Assembly (NCBI RefSeq): GCF_965138225.1
Contig: NZ_CBCSAX010000005.1
Length of the DNA stretch: 64,000 nucleotides
Strand: one strand, 5' to 3'
From: Helicobacter_D ganmani
GTDB lineage: Bacteria; Campylobacterota; Campylobacteria; Campylobacterales; Helicobacteraceae
Numbering within the stretch: position 1 is the first letter of the stretch; every line of letters starts with the position of its first letter. A program made the translations under genes and the position numbers. Below are positions 62,450-64,000 of the stretch, in pieces. The notes beneath the pieces were generated by a model. The model was not told the origin of the DNA and searched no databases. It saw nothing but the letters and a program-made list of their open reading frames with translations.

Positions 62450-63802
62450 ATGCAAAATACAAATTGGAATCCAAAGAGTTGGAGAGACAAAATTGCCCTT
62501 CAGCAACCCATTTATGAAGATTTAAATGCGCTAGAAGCCATTGAAAAAAAACTTAGCAAATATCCTCCTTTGGTTTTTGCCGGTGAGGCAAGAACTCTTA
62601 AATCTCGTTTGGCAAAAGTTTCCAAAGGTGAGGCATTTTTGCTTCAAGGTGGCGATTGTGCGGAGAGTTTTGCAGATTTTAATGCGATTCGTATTCGGGA
62701 TTTATTCAAAGTCATCTTGCAAATGGCGGTTGTGCTAACCTATGCGGGAGCTTGTCCAATTGTAAAGGTTGGGAGATTGGCAGGACAATTTGCCAAGCCG
62801 CGTTCAAGCGATACAGAAACTTCTAATGGTATCACATTGCCTAGTTATCGTGGGGATATTATCAATGGTATTACCTTTGAGAAGGCTGCAAGAGAAGCAG
62901 ATCCTAAACGAATCTTGCAGGCATATAATCAATCCGCAGCTACGCTTAACTTGATTCGCGCCTTTGCGCAAGGAGGTTTAGCAGATTTAAATCAAGTGCA
63001 AAAATGGAATCTTAATTTTGTCAATAGTGCGCAAAGCGAACGATTCCAAAATATGGCAGATAAAATTACACAAGCCCTAGCTTTTATGGAGGCTTGTGGA
63101 ATCACTGCGCAAAATACTCCCACTCTCCACGAAACAGAGTTTTTTACTTCGCACGAAGCCTTATTATTAAATTATGAGGAGGCTTTGACGCGAAAAGACC
63201 ATTTAACAAATAAATGGTATGATTGTTCAGCACATATGTTGTGGATTGGTGAGCGGACAAGGAATCTTGATGGCGCACATTTAGAGTTTTTGCGTGGTGT
63301 AGAAAATCCATTGGGTGTGAAAATTGGACCTCAAGCAAGCAGGGAAGATATTTTGGGTATTTGCGAGATTCTAAATCCTCAAAATGAAGAGGGACGTTTA
63401 AATTTCATCATTCGTATGGGTGCAGAAGTCATCAAGGATAAATTGCCAAAACTATTGGAATCCATCAAAAAGGAAGGGCGAGAAATTGTTTGGAGCATTG
63501 ACCCAATGCACGGCAACACTATCAAGGCTAGCAATGGCTATAAAACACGATCTTTTGATAGTATTTTAGATGAAATGAAAGCGTTTTTTGAGATACACAG
63601 AAGTATTGGTACTTACGCTGGAGGCGTGCATTTGGAAATGACAGGAGAAGATGTTACAGAATGTGTAGGTGGTATGCAAGCAATTACAGAAGAAAATTTA
63701 GGTTGTAACTATAACACGCAATGCGACCCGCGTCTTAATGCAAGTCAAGCAGTAGAGCTTTCATTTTTGATTGCCGATATTCTAAAGAAGCGTAGGGTGT
63801 AG
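62450..63802 (+). CDS. aroF: 3-deoxy-7-phosphoheptulonate (DAHP) synthase, class II
   Basis: The first enzyme of the shikimate pathway, from PEP and erythrose 4-phosphate. This plant/Mycobacterium-like class II enzyme shows LLQGGDCAESF with the metal cysteine near residue 66, KVGRLAGQFAKPRS, PSYRGDIIN, RKDH, WIGERTR and the metal ligands in IDPMHGNT and HLEMTGEDVTEC. Length 450 residues. The gene name varies (aroF, aroG, aroA) among annotations of this class. AGGAAAATC precedes the ATG. Confidence 0.94.
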   Translation: MQNTNWNPKSWRDKIALQQPIYEDLNALEAIEKKLSKYPPLVFAGEARTLKSRLAKVSKGEAFLLQGGDCAESFADFNAIRIRDLFKVILQMAVVLTYAGACPIVKVGRLAGQFAKPRSSDTETSNGITLPSYRGDIINGITFEKAAREADPKRILQAYNQSAATLNLIRAFAQGGLADLNQVQKWNLNFVNSAQSERFQNMADKITQALAFMEACGITAQNTPTLHETEFFTSHEALLLNYEEALTRKDHLTNKWYDCSAHMLWIGERTRNLDGAHLEFLRGVENPLGVKIGPQASREDILGICEILNPQNEEGRLNFIIRMGAEVIKDKLPKLLESIKKEGREIVWSIDPMHGNTIKASNGYKTRSFDSILDEMKAFFEIHRSIGTYAGGVHLEMTGEDVTECVGGMQAITEENLGCNYNTQCDPRLNASQAVELSFLIADILKKRRV

Positions 63803-63835
63803 GACTACGATAATATTTCAAAGCCCATTATAGCA

Positions 63836-64000
63836 ATGATTTTTAGCAAGACAATTAGCGGTTACCAAGTTTATCTTAAAGAGAACAAAGCAATTTATGA
63901 AAATATTTTTAACGATTATTTAAACGATTGTCTAAAGATTATCCAAGTTTTTAAAAATACTAAAGAATCGCAGGTATTTTTGATTGCTTCTAGCGGGGGG
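63836..64000 (+). CDS. Start of an unknown protein, cut off by the window end
   Basis: From ATG 63836 the frame is open for 55 codons to the window edge (MIFSKTISGYQVYLKENKAI onward), with ordinary codon use and a charged, helical-looking sequence. It begins 34 bases after the DAHP synthase stop, in the same reading frame as that gene. No strong ribosome-binding site or recognisable domain is seen in the visible part. Confidence 0.35.
   Translation, partial: MIFSKTISGYQVYLKENKAIYENIFNDYLNDCLKIIQVFKNTKESQVFLIASSGG

Noticed and set aside
1..64000. CRISPR arrays, insertion sequences, phage genes, rRNA operons
   Set aside because: No regularly spaced repeats, transposase, integrase or structural phage genes, and no rRNA sequence were seen on either strand.

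Overview
The window reads as chromosome from a Helicobacter-like member of the Campylobacterota (Epsilonproteobacteria), most likely an enterohepatic species. The evidence is low-GC DNA, a CheA with a C-terminal receiver domain next to cheW and cheV, a class II DAHP synthase, an FtsH-like/MtaB/MscS-like/aroB run in the same order as I recall from H. pylori (HP0286 to HP0283), and Helicobacter-style scattering of small biosynthetic operons. No rRNA, tRNA, insertion sequence, phage or CRISPR array was seen. Coding density is very high and no gene-free stretch exceeds about 210 bases.

Layout. 1-6976: mnmE end, an HD-domain protein, murG, a thioesterase, an unknown gene, trmL, a broken phzF and a TrmA-like methyltransferase. 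6979-9434: fliP, motB, motA. 9566-12974: glmU, thiS, argC, an LpxH-like phosphoesterase. 12976-16867: chemotaxis operon cheV-cheA-cheW, in which cheA carries an in-frame TAG. 17006-24394: gpsA, fliI, trxA, a membrane protein, trxB, dapB, purF, a radical SAM protein. 24403-32228: dusB, two small secreted paralogues, then the FtsH-like/mtaB/mscS-like/aroB group on the minus strand. 32352-41581: a LysE exporter and an accessory island. 41601-48041: mrp, thiC, murI, rho, a second LysE exporter, pyrB. 48183-56792: ugd, a lipoprotein, tlyA, ribF, cmoA, a 1033-residue restriction-modification enzyme, dapE. 56921-63802: an M48 protease, a chemoreceptor, a UPF0114 protein, lolA, gltA and DAHP synthase, then the start of an unknown gene.

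The most interesting part is the island at about 33.1-41.6 kb. It holds three proteins that combine a Sec signal peptide with a second, bacteriocin-type double-glycine leader (LSAEEE..VVGG). It also holds a signal-peptide-bearing C39-like cysteine peptidase with no ABC transporter, a small outer-membrane beta-barrel, and four large proteins without signal peptides that share a G[FY]xxDxxGF and AAGIPxDxKI motif and resemble the Cj0814 family of flagellum-dependent secreted proteins. The genes are paired: each double-glycine gene is followed by a Cj0814-like gene. Two of the double-glycine genes share a 229-bp near-identical promoter and leader while their mature parts differ completely. Upstream sites look like flagellar sigma factor promoters (sigma-28-like and sigma-54-like). 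I infer a flagellum-coregulated export system in which substrates cross the inner membrane by Sec, are trimmed in the periplasm by the C39 peptidase and leave through the barrel. This arrangement is reminiscent of FapD/FapF in functional amyloid operons.

Several genes are damaged or odd: phzF (two compensating frameshifts), cheA (in-frame TAG), one double-glycine gene whose ATG has become ATT, the right-hand double-glycine and Cj0814-like pair (frameshifts and a stop), and an FtsH homologue lacking the zinc-protease HEXXH motif.
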